The translations under genes were made by a program, and so were the position numbers. A DNA stretch of 64,000 nucleotides from Lachnospiraceae bacterium. GTDB lineage: Bacteria; Bacillota; Clostridia; Lachnospirales; Lachnospiraceae. The stretch is taken from the NCBI GenBank assembly GCA_022768745.1, contig JALELK010000107.1, forward strand, positions 26,326 through 90,325, in the 5' to 3' direction. Below are positions 54,194 through 61,693 of this stretch, one piece after another. Each line of letters starts with the position of its first letter. The first letter of the stretch is position 1. The notes beneath the pieces were generated by a model. That model did not search any database. It was not told the DNA's origin and saw only the letters and a list, made by a program, of their open reading frames with translations.

Positions 54194-55015
54194 ATGGGAA
54201 CAAAGATATTATTCACGGATTTTGACGATACTTTACTGGATTCGGACAAAACCGTTTCCAAAGAAAATATGGAAGAAATTCATACTATGTTGGCACAGGG
54301 GCATTATGTTGCCTATACTACAGGCAGACCCTTGCAGGGGGCAAAGACTTTAGTGGAAAGGTTGGGGTTGCCTAAGAGACATTGTTTCCTTTTGTGCTTT
54401 CAGGGGAGTGTTGTTTATGATTTGGAGCAGGACGAGATTCTGATTGAAAATCCTATGGAACAGGATAAAATGTTGGATTTAGTCCGCTTGCTTCGGGAAA
54501 AAAAGATATATACGGAAGCTTTTGGTAAAAAATGTTTCTACTGTTTTGAATTTACAGAGACCACCAGAAGGTACAATCGCCTTACCAGTGAAACATATCA
54601 GGTGATTGATGGCATTGAAGAGATTGAGAAAGAACCTATTTATAAGGTGATGGCCATTGATTTTCATAATAAGCAACCGCTTTTGGAACTGCAGAAATCT
54701 ATGGAAGAGCAAAATCCTTATGGATTTGAGAGCTTTTTTTCCAGCGAATGGTTTTATGAATTTTGTGGTAAGAATCAGAATAAGGGAACCGGACTGGAAA
54801 CCTTGGCCGCAAAGCTGGGGATTCCTATAGCGGACACCGTGGCAGTGGGAGATGAGGAGAATGATTTGTCCATGATTCAGGCTGCCGGTGTGGGGTGCGC
54901 AGTGCAAAATGCCAGAGAATCGGTCAAAAAGGTGGCGGATTATGTGACGAAAGCGGAGCATAATCACGGAGCGGTAGCGGAAGTGATTCGCCATTTTATT
55001 TTAGGGGATTCTTGA
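54194..55015 (+). CDS. Cof-type HAD-IIB family phosphatase
   Basis: Haloacid dehalogenase-like hydrolase (273 aa) acting on small phosphorylated metabolites; the substrate cannot be predicted. Motif I is LFTDFDDTLLDSDKTV with both catalytic Asp residues. Motif II is AYTTGRPLQGAK. The C-terminal motif IV is VAVGDEENDLSMIQAAGVG. The type IIB cap lies in the middle. Ribosome site GGAGG at about 54180. It is the last gene before the noncoding RNA locus. Confidence 0.9.
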   Translation: MGTKILFTDFDDTLLDSDKTVSKENMEEIHTMLAQGHYVAYTTGRPLQGAKTLVERLGLPKRHCFLLCFQGSVVYDLEQDEILIENPMEQDKMLDLVRLLREKKIYTEAFGKKCFYCFEFTETTRRYNRLTSETYQVIDGIEEIEKEPIYKVMAIDFHNKQPLLELQKSMEEQNPYGFESFFSSEWFYEFCGKNQNKGTGLETLAAKLGIPIADTVAVGDEENDLSMIQAAGVGCAVQNARESVKKVADYVTKAEHNHGAVAEVIRHFILGDS

Positions 55016-55065
55016 GAAAAATTGTGCTTGAATTTCATGACACACACAATATATAGTTGTTTTGA

Positions 55066-55094
55066 TTGACTTTGGGGTGTGGATATGGTATATT
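55066..55094 (+). promoter_or_regulatory. Near-consensus promoter of the noncoding RNA gene
   Basis: TTGACT (55066-55071), exactly 17 bp, TATATT (55089-55094). This is one of the best promoters in the window and predicts a transcript start at about 55101. Confidence 0.75.
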
Positions 55095-55100
55095 ATACGA

Positions 55101-55456
55101 AAGTATTGGAGAGAATACTTGGAAACCACATAAAATATGCACCGAGGAGGGGATCAAAGCTATCGTATTTGATGAGTATTTTAAGGTATCGGCTGTGGCC
55201 GAGTATGCTGGTTCCGAAGATTCTGGCCAAGGAAACCTGTTCTGGTATTCCAGACGAAAGAATCGTTCTAGTGAATTCAGCAACATATTCAGAACCGCCT
55301 GTGATGAATTAAAACAAGAATCAGGCGATACACACCAAACCAAGGGTTATGTCCCTACAATGGGTGCTGGCTTTTCTGCGATGGCACTCATAAGATAGTC
55401 CTAAGACTAGAGTAAATGCCCGGCAGATGAAGGTATCATCTGCCGGGCATTTTTTG
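55101..55456 (+). ncRNA. Candidate free-standing structured RNA, about 355 nt, family not recognised
   Basis: The stretch has its own near-consensus promoter and ends in a very strong terminator. Stems visible in order: AAGTATT/AATACTT (55101-55120); ATCAAA/TTTGAT (55153-55173); TCGGC/GCCGA with TGTG loop (55189-55202); GATTCT/AGAATC (55219-55264) enclosing TCTGG/CCAGA (55241-55254); CGCCTG/CAGGCG (55296-55327); AGGG/CCCT (55343-55356). Then come TGGGTGC/GCACTCA (55361-55390, one G-U) and TAGTC/GACTA (55396-55409). The two overlapping ORFs in the track start inside the promoter, have no plausible ribosome site and look non-coding. I tested from memory for RNase P, tmRNA, SRP, 6S, T-box and common riboswitch motifs and found none. 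A divergent member of a known large family (for example raiA-type) cannot be excluded. Confidence 0.7.
55414..55456 (+). terminator. Strong intrinsic terminator of the noncoding RNA
   Basis: Perfect 17-bp stem, 55414-55430 with 55436-55452 (core ATGCCCGGCAGATGA / TCATCTGCCGGGCAT), loop AGGTA, then TTTTTT. Confidence 0.93.
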
Positions 55457-55499
55457 CAAAAAATTAGAAGTATGGTAAATATTCCAAATGTATATTTGG
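55454..55499 (+). promoter_or_regulatory. Promoter and palindromic operator for the helicase gene
   Basis: TTGCAA (55454-55459), 16-bp spacer, TAAATA (55476-55481). Just downstream, CCAAATGTATATTTGG (55484-55499) is a palindrome with one mismatch at the transcription start region. It may be an operator, or form an RNA hairpin close to the ribosome site. Confidence 0.5.
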
Positions 55500-55518
55500 G
55501 GGAGTAGAGGAAAATCAA

Positions 55519-58206
55519 ATGAATATTTGTGATGTATTACAGTTTCGGGGAACCTGGCGCACATATCAGGCGAGAGTCTTAGAGAGAGCAGAACGCTACT
55601 TGGATGATGGGTGTATTCATATTGTAGCGGCACCAGGTTCCGGAAAGACTACATTGGGTATAGAGCTGGTTCGTAAACTTTCAGAACCAGCTTTGATTTT
55701 GGCACCTACGGTGACCATTCGTGAACAGTGGAAAACAAGAATTGAAGAGGGATTTTTGAAAGAAGGGATAGATGTAAATGCGATTGTTTCTCAGGATTTG
55801 AAGTCACCATCCCTGATTACGATTGCAACGTACCAGGCATTGCACAGCGCTATGACAAAATATGCAGGCATCTTGGAGGAAGAGACAGACGAAGGAACGG
55901 AGGATAGCAATGCTGTAAAGGTAGATGTGGATTTTTCCGAATTTGATCTTGTATCTGTATACAAAGAAGCCGGTATCAAGGTTCTGTGTTTAGACGAATG
56001 CCATCACTTGCGAAGCGAATGGTGGAAGGCGTTGGAGCAATTTAAACAGGAGATGGGCCAGGTCACTGTTGTTGCGCTAACAGCTACACCACCTTATGAT
56101 TCCACACCATCTATGTGGAACAGATACATTAATATGTGCGGAGAAATAGATGAGGAAATAACCATTCCGGAACTGGTGAAGGATGGTTCTTTATGCCCTC
56201 ATCAGGATTTTGTGTATTTTAATTATCCTACCAGGGAAGAGGAGAAATCTGTTAAGGAACATATGGACAAGGCCAAAGCCATGTTGGAAGAATTGCTGCA
56301 GGATGATCAACTTCTCTCCGGTGTTCGTGGGCATGCTTTTTTCAGTGGTCTTGTTTCTACGGATGAGATTTTGGATGACCCTGCTTATCTTTCCTCCCTG
56401 CTGATTTATTTACAAGCCAGAGGTGTGGATTTCCCACAGCAATACAAGAGAATGCTGGGGGCAAATCGTTTGCCGGACATAAATTCCAAATGGATGGAAA
56501 CGCTGTTACAACAACTCTTATTTGAACATACCGAGCATTTTTCGGTGGATGCTGTCTTTGTAGAGCAACTGACAGATAAATTGAAATTGGAAGGCTTGAT
56601 TGAAAAGCGAAAGGTTATTTTGCAAAAGAGTGGTGCGGTGGAGAAGATGTTGACCACCTCCAAAGGAAAGGTGAACAGCATTCTGGATATTGCCACTCAC
56701 GAATACCGTAATCTTGGCACTGACCTTCGTATGTTGATTCTTACAGACTATATACGAAAAGAGGTGGAAAAGGCGCTGGGAAAGGATGAGGTGAGTATTG
56801 ATACCTTAGGCGTGCTTCCTTTCTTTGAACAATTGCGAAGACACTTTGCCAAAGATATGAAACAGCCACAGCCAAAACTTGGTGTACTATGCGGAAGTGT
56901 TGTTATTATTCCGGCTTCGGCAAAGGATGCTTTGCTTCAGGCGGTTGGAGGAGATAAGATTTCCTTTGTCTCGGCAGGACAACTGTCACAAGAAGAATAT
57001 GTAAAAGCGACAGCTGTGGGAGATGCACATTTTCTTACCGGGGCTGTGACAGATATCTTTGCTGCCGGATATATTCATATCTTAGTGGGAACCAAATCCC
57101 TGCTGGGAGAAGGCTGGGATTCCCCTTGCATCAATTCCTTGATTTTGGCTTCTTTTGTAGGTTCTTATATGTTGAGTAATCAGATGCGTGGTCGCGCTAT
57201 TCGCGCAATGAAGGATAACCCGGATAAAACCAGCAATATATGGCATTTGGTATGTCTGTATCCGGAGAAGACTTCTACTACCCAAGGCGAAGAAATCAGT
57301 GAGGATTTCATGTTGCTGAAACGAAGAATGAAGCATTTTCTGGGTTTACACTATGAGATGGATTATATCGAGAGTGGAATAGAACGGCTTTCCTATATCA
57401 AGCCGCCATTCAATAGACATCATGTGGAACATATAAACAAGCAGATGCTTGCACTATCAGATCAGCGCCAATCTTTGAAAGAGGGGTGGGAAAAGGCGTT
57501 GGAAATACATGACCAGATGGAAGTGGTTCGCGAGACGGAAGTGGAAACTTCCCTGTTAGATTCGGTTGTGATTTATGATGCTATACGAGATGTGATTTTC
57601 TCTACCATCCTAATGGTGCTGTCGAATGTTGGCTTACGTGTATCCGATCAATATGAAGGGACTTTTTTAGGAACTTGTTGTTTTGTGATGATTGGATTTG
57701 CTCTAGTGGAGCTATTTATGCGAATACCGAAGTTGTTTATGTTGAGAAGTCCTTATAAGCGGCTACAGTATATCGGAGAGGGAATTCGCAAGGCTTTGGT
57801 TTCACAGGGGATGTTGGAGGATCCCAGATGTCGTGTAAAGGTGGAATCCAATGCAGTTAATCATTGCGTTTATCTCACAGGCGGCACGGGACGGGACAAA
57901 ACATTGTTTGCTGAGTGTGTGATGGATTTCTATTCTCCGGTGGAAAACCAGCGGTATTTGCTTGTGCAAAAGAAACATCACAAGTGCAAAAACGGATATT
58001 ACTGTGTTCCAAATGTATTTGCAGGGAAAAAGGAGTTGGCAACGGCTTTTTTGAACAGTATTCGTCCGTATCTTGGTAATTACGAACTGGTATATACCAG
58101 AAACGAAGAGGGCCGGAAGATTCTTTTAACTGCCAGAGTCAAGGCACTGGCAAATAAGCAGAAACGCTGTCTTAGCAAAGAAAAAGTGAAGTCGGCGTTG
58201 GAATAA
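55519..58206 (+). CDS. SF2 DEAD/DEAH-type helicase with C-terminal membrane hairpin and unknown domain
   Basis: An 895 aa superfamily 2 helicase. Walker A is APGSGKTTLGIELV (Lys43), Walker B is LCLDECHHLRSEWW (from Asp159), motif III is VALTATPPYD. The second RecA lobe has SLLGEGWDSPCINSL and the arginine-finger motif QMRGRAIRAMKDNP. About 680-750 there are two hydrophobic stretches (IFSTILMVLSNVGL and FLGTCCFVMIGFALVELFM), so the protein may be membrane anchored. A C-terminal region of about 150 aa follows (RYLLVQKKHHKCKNGYYCVP) that I do not recognise. It resembles uncharacterised clostridial helicase-family proteins. It lies alone between a noncoding RNA gene and a hairpin-rich region. A role in RNA handling or defence is possible but unproven. 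Confidence 0.85.
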   Translation: MNICDVLQFRGTWRTYQARVLERAERYLDDGCIHIVAAPGSGKTTLGIELVRKLSEPALILAPTVTIREQWKTRIEEGFLKEGIDVNAIVSQDLKSPSLITIATYQALHSAMTKYAGILEEETDEGTEDSNAVKVDVDFSEFDLVSVYKEAGIKVLCLDECHHLRSEWWKALEQFKQEMGQVTVVALTATPPYDSTPSMWNRYINMCGEIDEEITIPELVKDGSLCPHQDFVYFNYPTREEEKSVKEHMDKAKAMLEELLQDDQLLSGVRGHAFFSGLVSTDEILDDPAYLSSLLIYLQARGVDFPQQYKRMLGANRLPDINSKWMETLLQQLLFEHTEHFSVDAVFVEQLTDKLKLEGLIEKRKVILQKSGAVEKMLTTSKGKVNSILDIATHEYRNLGTDLRMLILTDYIRKEVEKALGKDEVSIDTLGVLPFFEQLRRHFAKDMKQPQPKLGVLCGSVVIIPASAKDALLQAVGGDKISFVSAGQLSQEEYVKATAVGDAHFLTGAVTDIFAAGYIHILVGTKSLLGEGWDSPCINSLILASFVGSYMLSNQMRGRAIRAMKDNPDKTSNIWHLVCLYPEKTSTTQGEEISEDFMLLKRRMKHFLGLHYEMDYIESGIERLSYIKPPFNRHHVEHINKQMLALSDQRQSLKEGWEKALEIHDQMEVVRETEVETSLLDSVVIYDAIRDVIFSTILMVLSNVGLRVSDQYEGTFLGTCCFVMIGFALVELFMRIPKLFMLRSPYKRLQYIGEGIRKALVSQGMLEDPRCRVKVESNAVNHCVYLTGGTGRDKTLFAECVMDFYSPVENQRYLLVQKKHHKCKNGYYCVPNVFAGKKELATAFLNSIRPYLGNYELVYTRNEEGRKILLTARVKALANKQKRCLSKEKVKSALE

Positions 58207-58489
58207 AGCTATTAGGGGAAGTCACTGATGGCTATGATGGGGCAAATGATAAGAGGTATCATACCAAGTATTACATAATGTGCTCTTTAGTATGAAATCT
58301 TGACCTGCCCCATAGTTCAATTCCATACCATATAAGTGCGAGTGGCCTCTCTTGGTATGAAAAATCCTACAAAATTGCGAGATAATCACAAAATTCGCCG
58401 GGAATTTGCATACCAAACAAGGTGCCGGGAGACAGTTGGTACTATAAGCTATGGAATCAAGAATTTAAATGTAGTAAGTAAAAAAACAG
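58207..58489 (+). other. Noncoding region with three related CATACC hairpins
   Basis: No credible gene. CATACC starts at 58260, 58324 and 58409, and each is followed 30-31 bases later by GTATG or GTAC (58290, 58355, 58439). This gives three hairpins of similar size; the first two also share a GTATGAAA tail. A longer stem pairs CTATG-GGGGCA (58232-58244, two-base bulge) with TGCCCCATAG (58306-58315), and ATTCCATA (58320-58327) with TATGGAAT (58450-58457). It could be the 3' end of the helicase mRNA or a separate RNA. No terminator with a T-tract is seen. Confidence 0.5.
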
Positions 58490-58518
58490 TTGACTCCGCC
58501 AATATTCTGTGGTAGAGT
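58490..58518 (+). promoter_or_regulatory. Sigma-A-type promoter for infC-rpmI-rplT
   Basis: TTGACT (58490-58495), 17-bp spacer, TAGAGT (58513-58518). Confidence 0.65.
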
Positions 58519-58524
58519 ACTTGT

Positions 58525-58651
58525 GTTGTGAAAACCAAGTAGAGTATCCACTCTCACCTAAGCACGATTGTGACTTAGTGTTCATATTCCAGCATTTTAT
58601 TTTGATTTGTTGTGAACTTGATTGTGGATAGTCTGCCTATCCACTTTTTTT
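58525..58651 (+). promoter_or_regulatory. L20-type leader with transcription attenuator upstream of infC
   Basis: The leader ends in a terminator: GTGGATAG (58624-58631) with CTATCCAC (58637-58644), then TTTTTTT. An alternative pairing is possible because TATCCAC at 58545-58551 complements GTGGATA at 58624-58630, giving an antiterminator. A CTAAG/CTTAG hairpin lies between. This matches the known Firmicutes mechanism in which ribosomal protein L20 binds the infC leader and promotes termination. The gene order infC-rpmI-rplT agrees. Confidence 0.75.
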
Positions 58652-58668
58652 ATTGGAGGTATAAGACC

Positions 58669-59175
58669 ATTAGCGAATTAATGATTAACGAACAGATTAG
58701 AGACAAAGAAGTCAGATTAATCAGTTCCGACGGAGAACAGCTCGGCATTATGTCGGCAAAGGAAGCTATGAAATTGGCAGAGCAGGCAGAACTTGATTTG
58801 GTCAAGATTGCTCCGAATGCTAAACCACCGGTATGCAAGATTATCGATTATGGTAAATATCGTTATGAGCTTGCACGCAAGGAAAAAGAGGCAAAGAAGA
58901 AGCAGAAGACAGTTGAGGTAAAAGAAATCCGATTGTCTCCAAATATTGAAGCTAACGATTTGAATACCAAGGTAAATGCTGCAAAGAAATTTATTGCCAA
59001 GGGCAACAAGGTAAAAATCACACTTCGTTTCCGCGGTCGAGAGATGGCACATATTGCACACAGCAAGCACATCTTAGATGATTTTGCTGCAGAGATGGAA
59101 GAAGTTGCAGTAGTGGAGAAAGCACCAAAGCAAGAAGGCAGAAGCATTAGTATGGTGCTGGCAGAGAAAAGATAA
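58669..59175 (+). CDS. infC: Translation initiation factor IF-3 (ATT start codon)
   Basis: Keeps 30S subunits free and checks start codons. I place the start at ATT 58669, reading ISELMINEQIRDKEVRLISS, eight bases after GGAGGT. The ATT start is a known feature of infC and lets IF-3 limit its own synthesis. The track start at TTG 58612 lies upstream of the attenuator and is wrong. The C-terminal domain has KFIAKGNKVKITLRFRGREM. Product of 168 aa, normal for the family. Confidence 0.95.
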   Translation: MSELMINEQIRDKEVRLISSDGEQLGIMSAKEAMKLAEQAELDLVKIAPNAKPPVCKIIDYGKYRYELARKEKEAKKKQKTVEVKEIRLSPNIEANDLNTKVNAAKKFIAKGNKVKITLRFRGREMAHIAHSKHILDDFAAEMEEVAVVEKAPKQEGRSISMVLAEKR

Positions 59176-59193
59176 TTTAAGGAGGAAAATGAA

Positions 59194-59391
59194 ATGCCAA
59201 AAATTAAGACAAAAAGAGCAGCTGCAAAGCGCTTTTCTACAACAGGAACAGGAAAGTTAAAAAGAAATAAAGCTTACAAGAGCCATATCTTAACCAAGAA
59301 GACTACTAAGAGAAAGAGAAATCTTAGAAAGTCTACAATGACAGATGCAACAAATGTTAAGAATATGAAAAAGGTTTTACCTTATAGCTAA
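59194..59391 (+). CDS. rpmI: 50S ribosomal protein L35
   Basis: Small basic protein (65 aa) of the large subunit. [40 protein letters not shown] and MKKVLPYS are typical. It sits 18 bp after infC with an AAGGAGG ribosome site and is co-transcribed with rplT. Confidence 0.97.
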   Translation: MPKIKTKRAAAKRFSTTGTGKLKRNKAYKSHILTKKTTKRKRNLRKSTMTDATNVKNMKKVLPYS

Positions 59392-59417
59392 TTGAACGGT
59401 TAAGGAGGATATGTAAG

Positions 59418-59774
59418 ATGGCAAGAATTAAAGGCGGAATGAACGCTAAAAAGAAGCATAACAGAGTTTTAAAGATGGCAAAGGGTTACAGAGGTGCTCG
59501 TTCTAAGCAGTACCGTGTAGCTAAGCAGTCAGTTATGAGAGCTTTGACAAGTTCTTATGCGGGTAGAAAGCAGAGAAAGAGACAGATGCGTCAGTTATGG
59601 ATTGCACGTATCAACGCTGCTGCAAGATTGAATGGTTTATCATACAGCAAGTTTATGTATGGATTGAAGGTTGCTGGTGTTGAGATGAACCGCAAGATGT
59701 TGGCTGAGATGGCTGTAAATGATGCAGCTGGATTTGCTGAGTTGGTTGAACTTGCGAAGAAGAATGTAGCATAA
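59418..59774 (+). CDS. rplT: 50S ribosomal protein L20
   Basis: Binds 23S rRNA early in assembly; in Firmicutes it also represses its own operon through the infC leader. [40 protein letters not shown] and [19 protein letters not shown] identify it. Length 118 aa. Ends with a strong terminator. Confidence 0.98.
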   Translation: MARIKGGMNAKKKHNRVLKMAKGYRGARSKQYRVAKQSVMRALTSSYAGRKQRKRQMRQLWIARINAAARLNGLSYSKFMYGLKVAGVEMNRKMLAEMAVNDAAGFAELVELAKKNVA

Positions 59775-59785
59775 CATTGCTTTTG

Positions 59786-59816
59786 GGTCCGGATGAAAAG
59801 TCCGGACCATTTTTTA
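59786..59816 (+). terminator. Intrinsic terminator after rplT
   Basis: GGTCCGGA (59786-59793) pairs perfectly with TCCGGACC (59801-59808), then ATTTTTTA. Confidence 0.9.
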
Positions 59817-59853
59817 TAATATAGAAACCGAAAATCAAAAAATGGTTTCCTCA

Positions 59854-59881
59854 TTGAATTTGTTTGTGATATAATTATAAT
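59854..59881 (+). promoter_or_regulatory. Sigma-A-type promoter for galE
   Basis: TTGAAT (59854-59859), 16-bp spacer, TATAAT (59876-59881). A second TATAAT at 59870-59875 has no matching -35. Confidence 0.55.
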
Positions 59882-59915
59882 ATAAATATAAAGTACTTTT
59901 TGAGGAGGAAAAAAT

Positions 59916-60932
59916 ATGGCAATATTAGTTACCGGTGGTGCAGGATATATTGGTAGTCATACCTGCGTAGAACTTTTACAGGCTGGATATGAAGTTGTTG
60001 TTTTGGATAACTTATGCAATTCCAGTGAAAAATCATTGGAACGTGTCAAGGCGATTACCGGAAAAGATTTGACATTTTATAAGGGAGATATTCTTGACAG
60101 AGATAGATTAAATGAGATTTTCGACAAGGAGCAGATTGACAGCTGTATTCACTTTGCGGGATTAAAGGCTGTTGGTGAGTCTGTGGAAAAGCCATGGGAG
60201 TATTATGAAAATAATATTGCCGGCACATTGACATTGGTGGATGTAATGAGACAGCATAATGTGAAAAATATTATTTTCTCTTCATCTGCAACGGTATATG
60301 GTAATCCGGCCCAGATTCCAATCACAGAGGAATGTCCTAAGGGACAGTGCACCAATCCTTACGGATGGACAAAGTCAATGCTTGAACAGATTTTATCTGA
60401 TATGCAAAAGGCAGATCCTACATGGAATGTGATTCTCCTTCGTTACTTCAATCCAATCGGAGCTCATCCAAGCGGAACTATGGGAGAGAATCCAAATGGT
60501 ATTCCGAATAATCTTATGCCTTATATCACCCAGGTTGCAGTTGGCAAGCTGAAAGAATTGGGCGTATTCGGAAATGATTATGATACTCCAGATGGCACAG
60601 GTGTCAGAGATTATATCCATGTGGTGGACTTGGCGATTGGCCATGTAAAAGCCTTAAAGAAAATTGAGGAGAACGCCGGACTTTGTGTTTACAATTTAGG
60701 TACAGGGGTAGGATACAGTGTACTGGATATTGTGAAAAACTTTGAGGAAGCAAACGGTGTTAAAATCCCATATGTGATTAAACCGAGACGTGCCGGAGAT
60801 ATTGCAACCTGTTATTCAGATGCCACAAAGGCAAAAGAAGAATTGGGCTGGACAGCCAAGTACGGAATCAAGGAAATGTGTGCAGATTCATGGCGCTGGC
60901 AGAAAAATAATCCAAATGGATATGAAGATTAA
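59916..60932 (+). CDS. galE: UDP-glucose 4-epimerase
   Basis: Interconverts UDP-glucose and UDP-galactose (possibly the N-acetyl forms) using bound NAD. The Rossmann motif is [17 protein letters not shown]. The catalytic Ser and YxxxK are in [10 protein letters not shown] and [10 protein letters not shown]. The segment [20 protein letters not shown] is the substrate loop typical of GalE. Length 338 aa. It has its own promoter and is not part of a sugar operon here. Confidence 0.96.
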   Translation: MAILVTGGAGYIGSHTCVELLQAGYEVVVLDNLCNSSEKSLERVKAITGKDLTFYKGDILDRDRLNEIFDKEQIDSCIHFAGLKAVGESVEKPWEYYENNIAGTLTLVDVMRQHNVKNIIFSSSATVYGNPAQIPITEECPKGQCTNPYGWTKSMLEQILSDMQKADPTWNVILLRYFNPIGAHPSGTMGENPNGIPNNLMPYITQVAVGKLKELGVFGNDYDTPDGTGVRDYIHVVDLAIGHVKALKKIEENAGLCVYNLGTGVGYSVLDIVKNFEEANGVKIPYVIKPRRAGDIATCYSDATKAKEELGWTAKYGIKEMCADSWRWQKNNPNGYED

Positions 60933-60950
60933 AAAATATTAAAAATGTAC

Positions 60951-60978
60951 TTGACATATAATAGTGTTATAGTATATC
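60951..60978 (+). promoter_or_regulatory. Promoter of tRNA-Glu
   Basis: Perfect TTGACA (60951-60956), 16-bp spacer, TATATC (60973-60978). Transcription would start at about 60984, inside or at the foot of the leader hairpin. Confidence 0.6.
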
Positions 60979-60981
60979 ATA

Positions 60982-61010
60982 GTCTTGTTGTCGCGGTGCG
61001 ATAACAAGAC
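60982..61010 (+). repeat. 13-bp hairpin in the tRNA-Glu 5' leader
   Basis: GTCTTGTTGTCGC (60982-60994), loop GGT, GCGATAACAAGAC (60998-61010). All 13 positions pair, with one G-U. Only five bases separate it from the first base of the mature tRNA. Confidence 0.75.
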
Positions 61011-61015
61011 AAGAT

Positions 61016-61087
61016 GGTTCGTTGGTCAAGCGGTTAAGACGCCGCCCTCTCACGGCGGAATCAGGGGTTCGATTCCCCTACGAACTG
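61016..61087 (+). tRNA. tRNA-Glu (anticodon CTC)
   Basis: Cloverleaf folded by eye. Acceptor GGTTCGT/ACGAACT (first pair G-U), D arm GTC/GAC, anticodon stem CCGCC/GGCGG with loop CTCTCAC, T arm AGGGG/CCCCT with TTCGATT, discriminator G. Total 72 nt; CCA is not encoded. The CTC anticodon reads GAG. The ORF at 60985-61176 in the track overlaps it and is spurious. Confidence 0.93.
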
Positions 61088-61116
61088 TTTGCGTTTTGCA
61101 CAATAATGTTACTAGA

Positions 61117-61152
61117 TTAAGAGTGGACATCAGTCCACTCTTAATTGTTTGT
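61117..61152 (+). terminator. Intrinsic terminator after tRNA-Glu
   Basis: Perfect 12-bp stem TTAAGAGTGGAC (61117-61128) / GTCCACTCTTAA (61133-61144), loop ATCA, followed by TTGTTTGT. Confidence 0.8.
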
Positions 61153-61191
61153 ATAGGTAAAATGTTTCAAAAATAAAAAGGTGGTGAAGTT

Positions 61192-61659
61192 ATGTCGCAA
61201 AGAGAGATATACGAAAGCAAAACAGAAGAGTTGATACAGCCGATTCTTCAGCGTATGGGTTTTGAACTGGTGGATGTAGAGTATGTAAAAGAAGGTCAGG
61301 AATATTACCTTCGTGCATATATTGATAAGCCGGGAGGAATAACCATTGACGATTGTGTTGCTGTAAGCCGGGAAATGAACGAACTTTTAGATGAATTGGA
61401 TTATATTTCAGGAACTTACACTTTTGAGGTGAGTTCTCCGGGACTTGGCAGACCGTTAAAAAAAGAAAAAGACTATGTCCGCAGTATGGGCAAGGAATTG
61501 GAAATCAGAACCTATAAAGCCATAGATAAGCAAAAAGAATTTTATGGAACACTCACTGCTTTTGATGCAGATACGGTGACAATTGTTACCCAGGAAGAAA
61601 AAGAAATTGTATTTAATAAGTCAGATATTGCGTTAATTCGTCTGGCATTTGATTTTTAG
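61192..61659 (+). CDS. rimP: Ribosome maturation factor RimP
   Basis: Needed for maturation of the 30S subunit. MGFELVDVEYVKEGQEYYLR, YIDKPGGITIDDCVAVSREM and FEVSSPGLGRPLKKEKDY are family motifs. Length 155 aa. First gene of the classical rimP-nusA-ylxR-ylxQ-infB operon. No convincing promoter was found between the tRNA terminator and this gene. Confidence 0.95.
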   Translation: MSQREIYESKTEELIQPILQRMGFELVDVEYVKEGQEYYLRAYIDKPGGITIDDCVAVSREMNELLDELDYISGTYTFEVSSPGLGRPLKKEKDYVRSMGKELEIRTYKAIDKQKEFYGTLTAFDADTVTIVTQEEKEIVFNKSDIALIRLAFDF

Positions 61660-61693
61660 CGTACCATAACAAAAAAATTAGGAGGAAAAAAGA

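Noticed and set aside
55066-55398. 110-aa ORF (and the 77-aa ORF at 55079) across the RNA locus
   Set aside because: Both start within the promoter hexamers or spacer, at TTG/GTG without a ribosome site, and overlap many perfect stems. A noncoding RNA explains the region better.
55101-55456. RNase P, tmRNA, SRP RNA, 6S RNA or T-box identity for the structured RNA
   Set aside because: I looked for GAGGAAAGTCC (RNase P), the tmRNA tRNA-like ends and tag, the SRP GGAAGGAAGCAGC-type core and the T-box GGGTGGNACCGCG; none is present. A model-based search is still needed.
58300-58336. Second promoter TTGACC...TATAAG before infC
   Set aside because: The spacer is 25 bp, too long for sigma-A; the promoter at 58490-58518 has a correct 17-bp spacer.
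60985-61176. 63-aa ORF over the tRNA
   Set aside because: It runs straight through tRNA-Glu and the leader hairpin.
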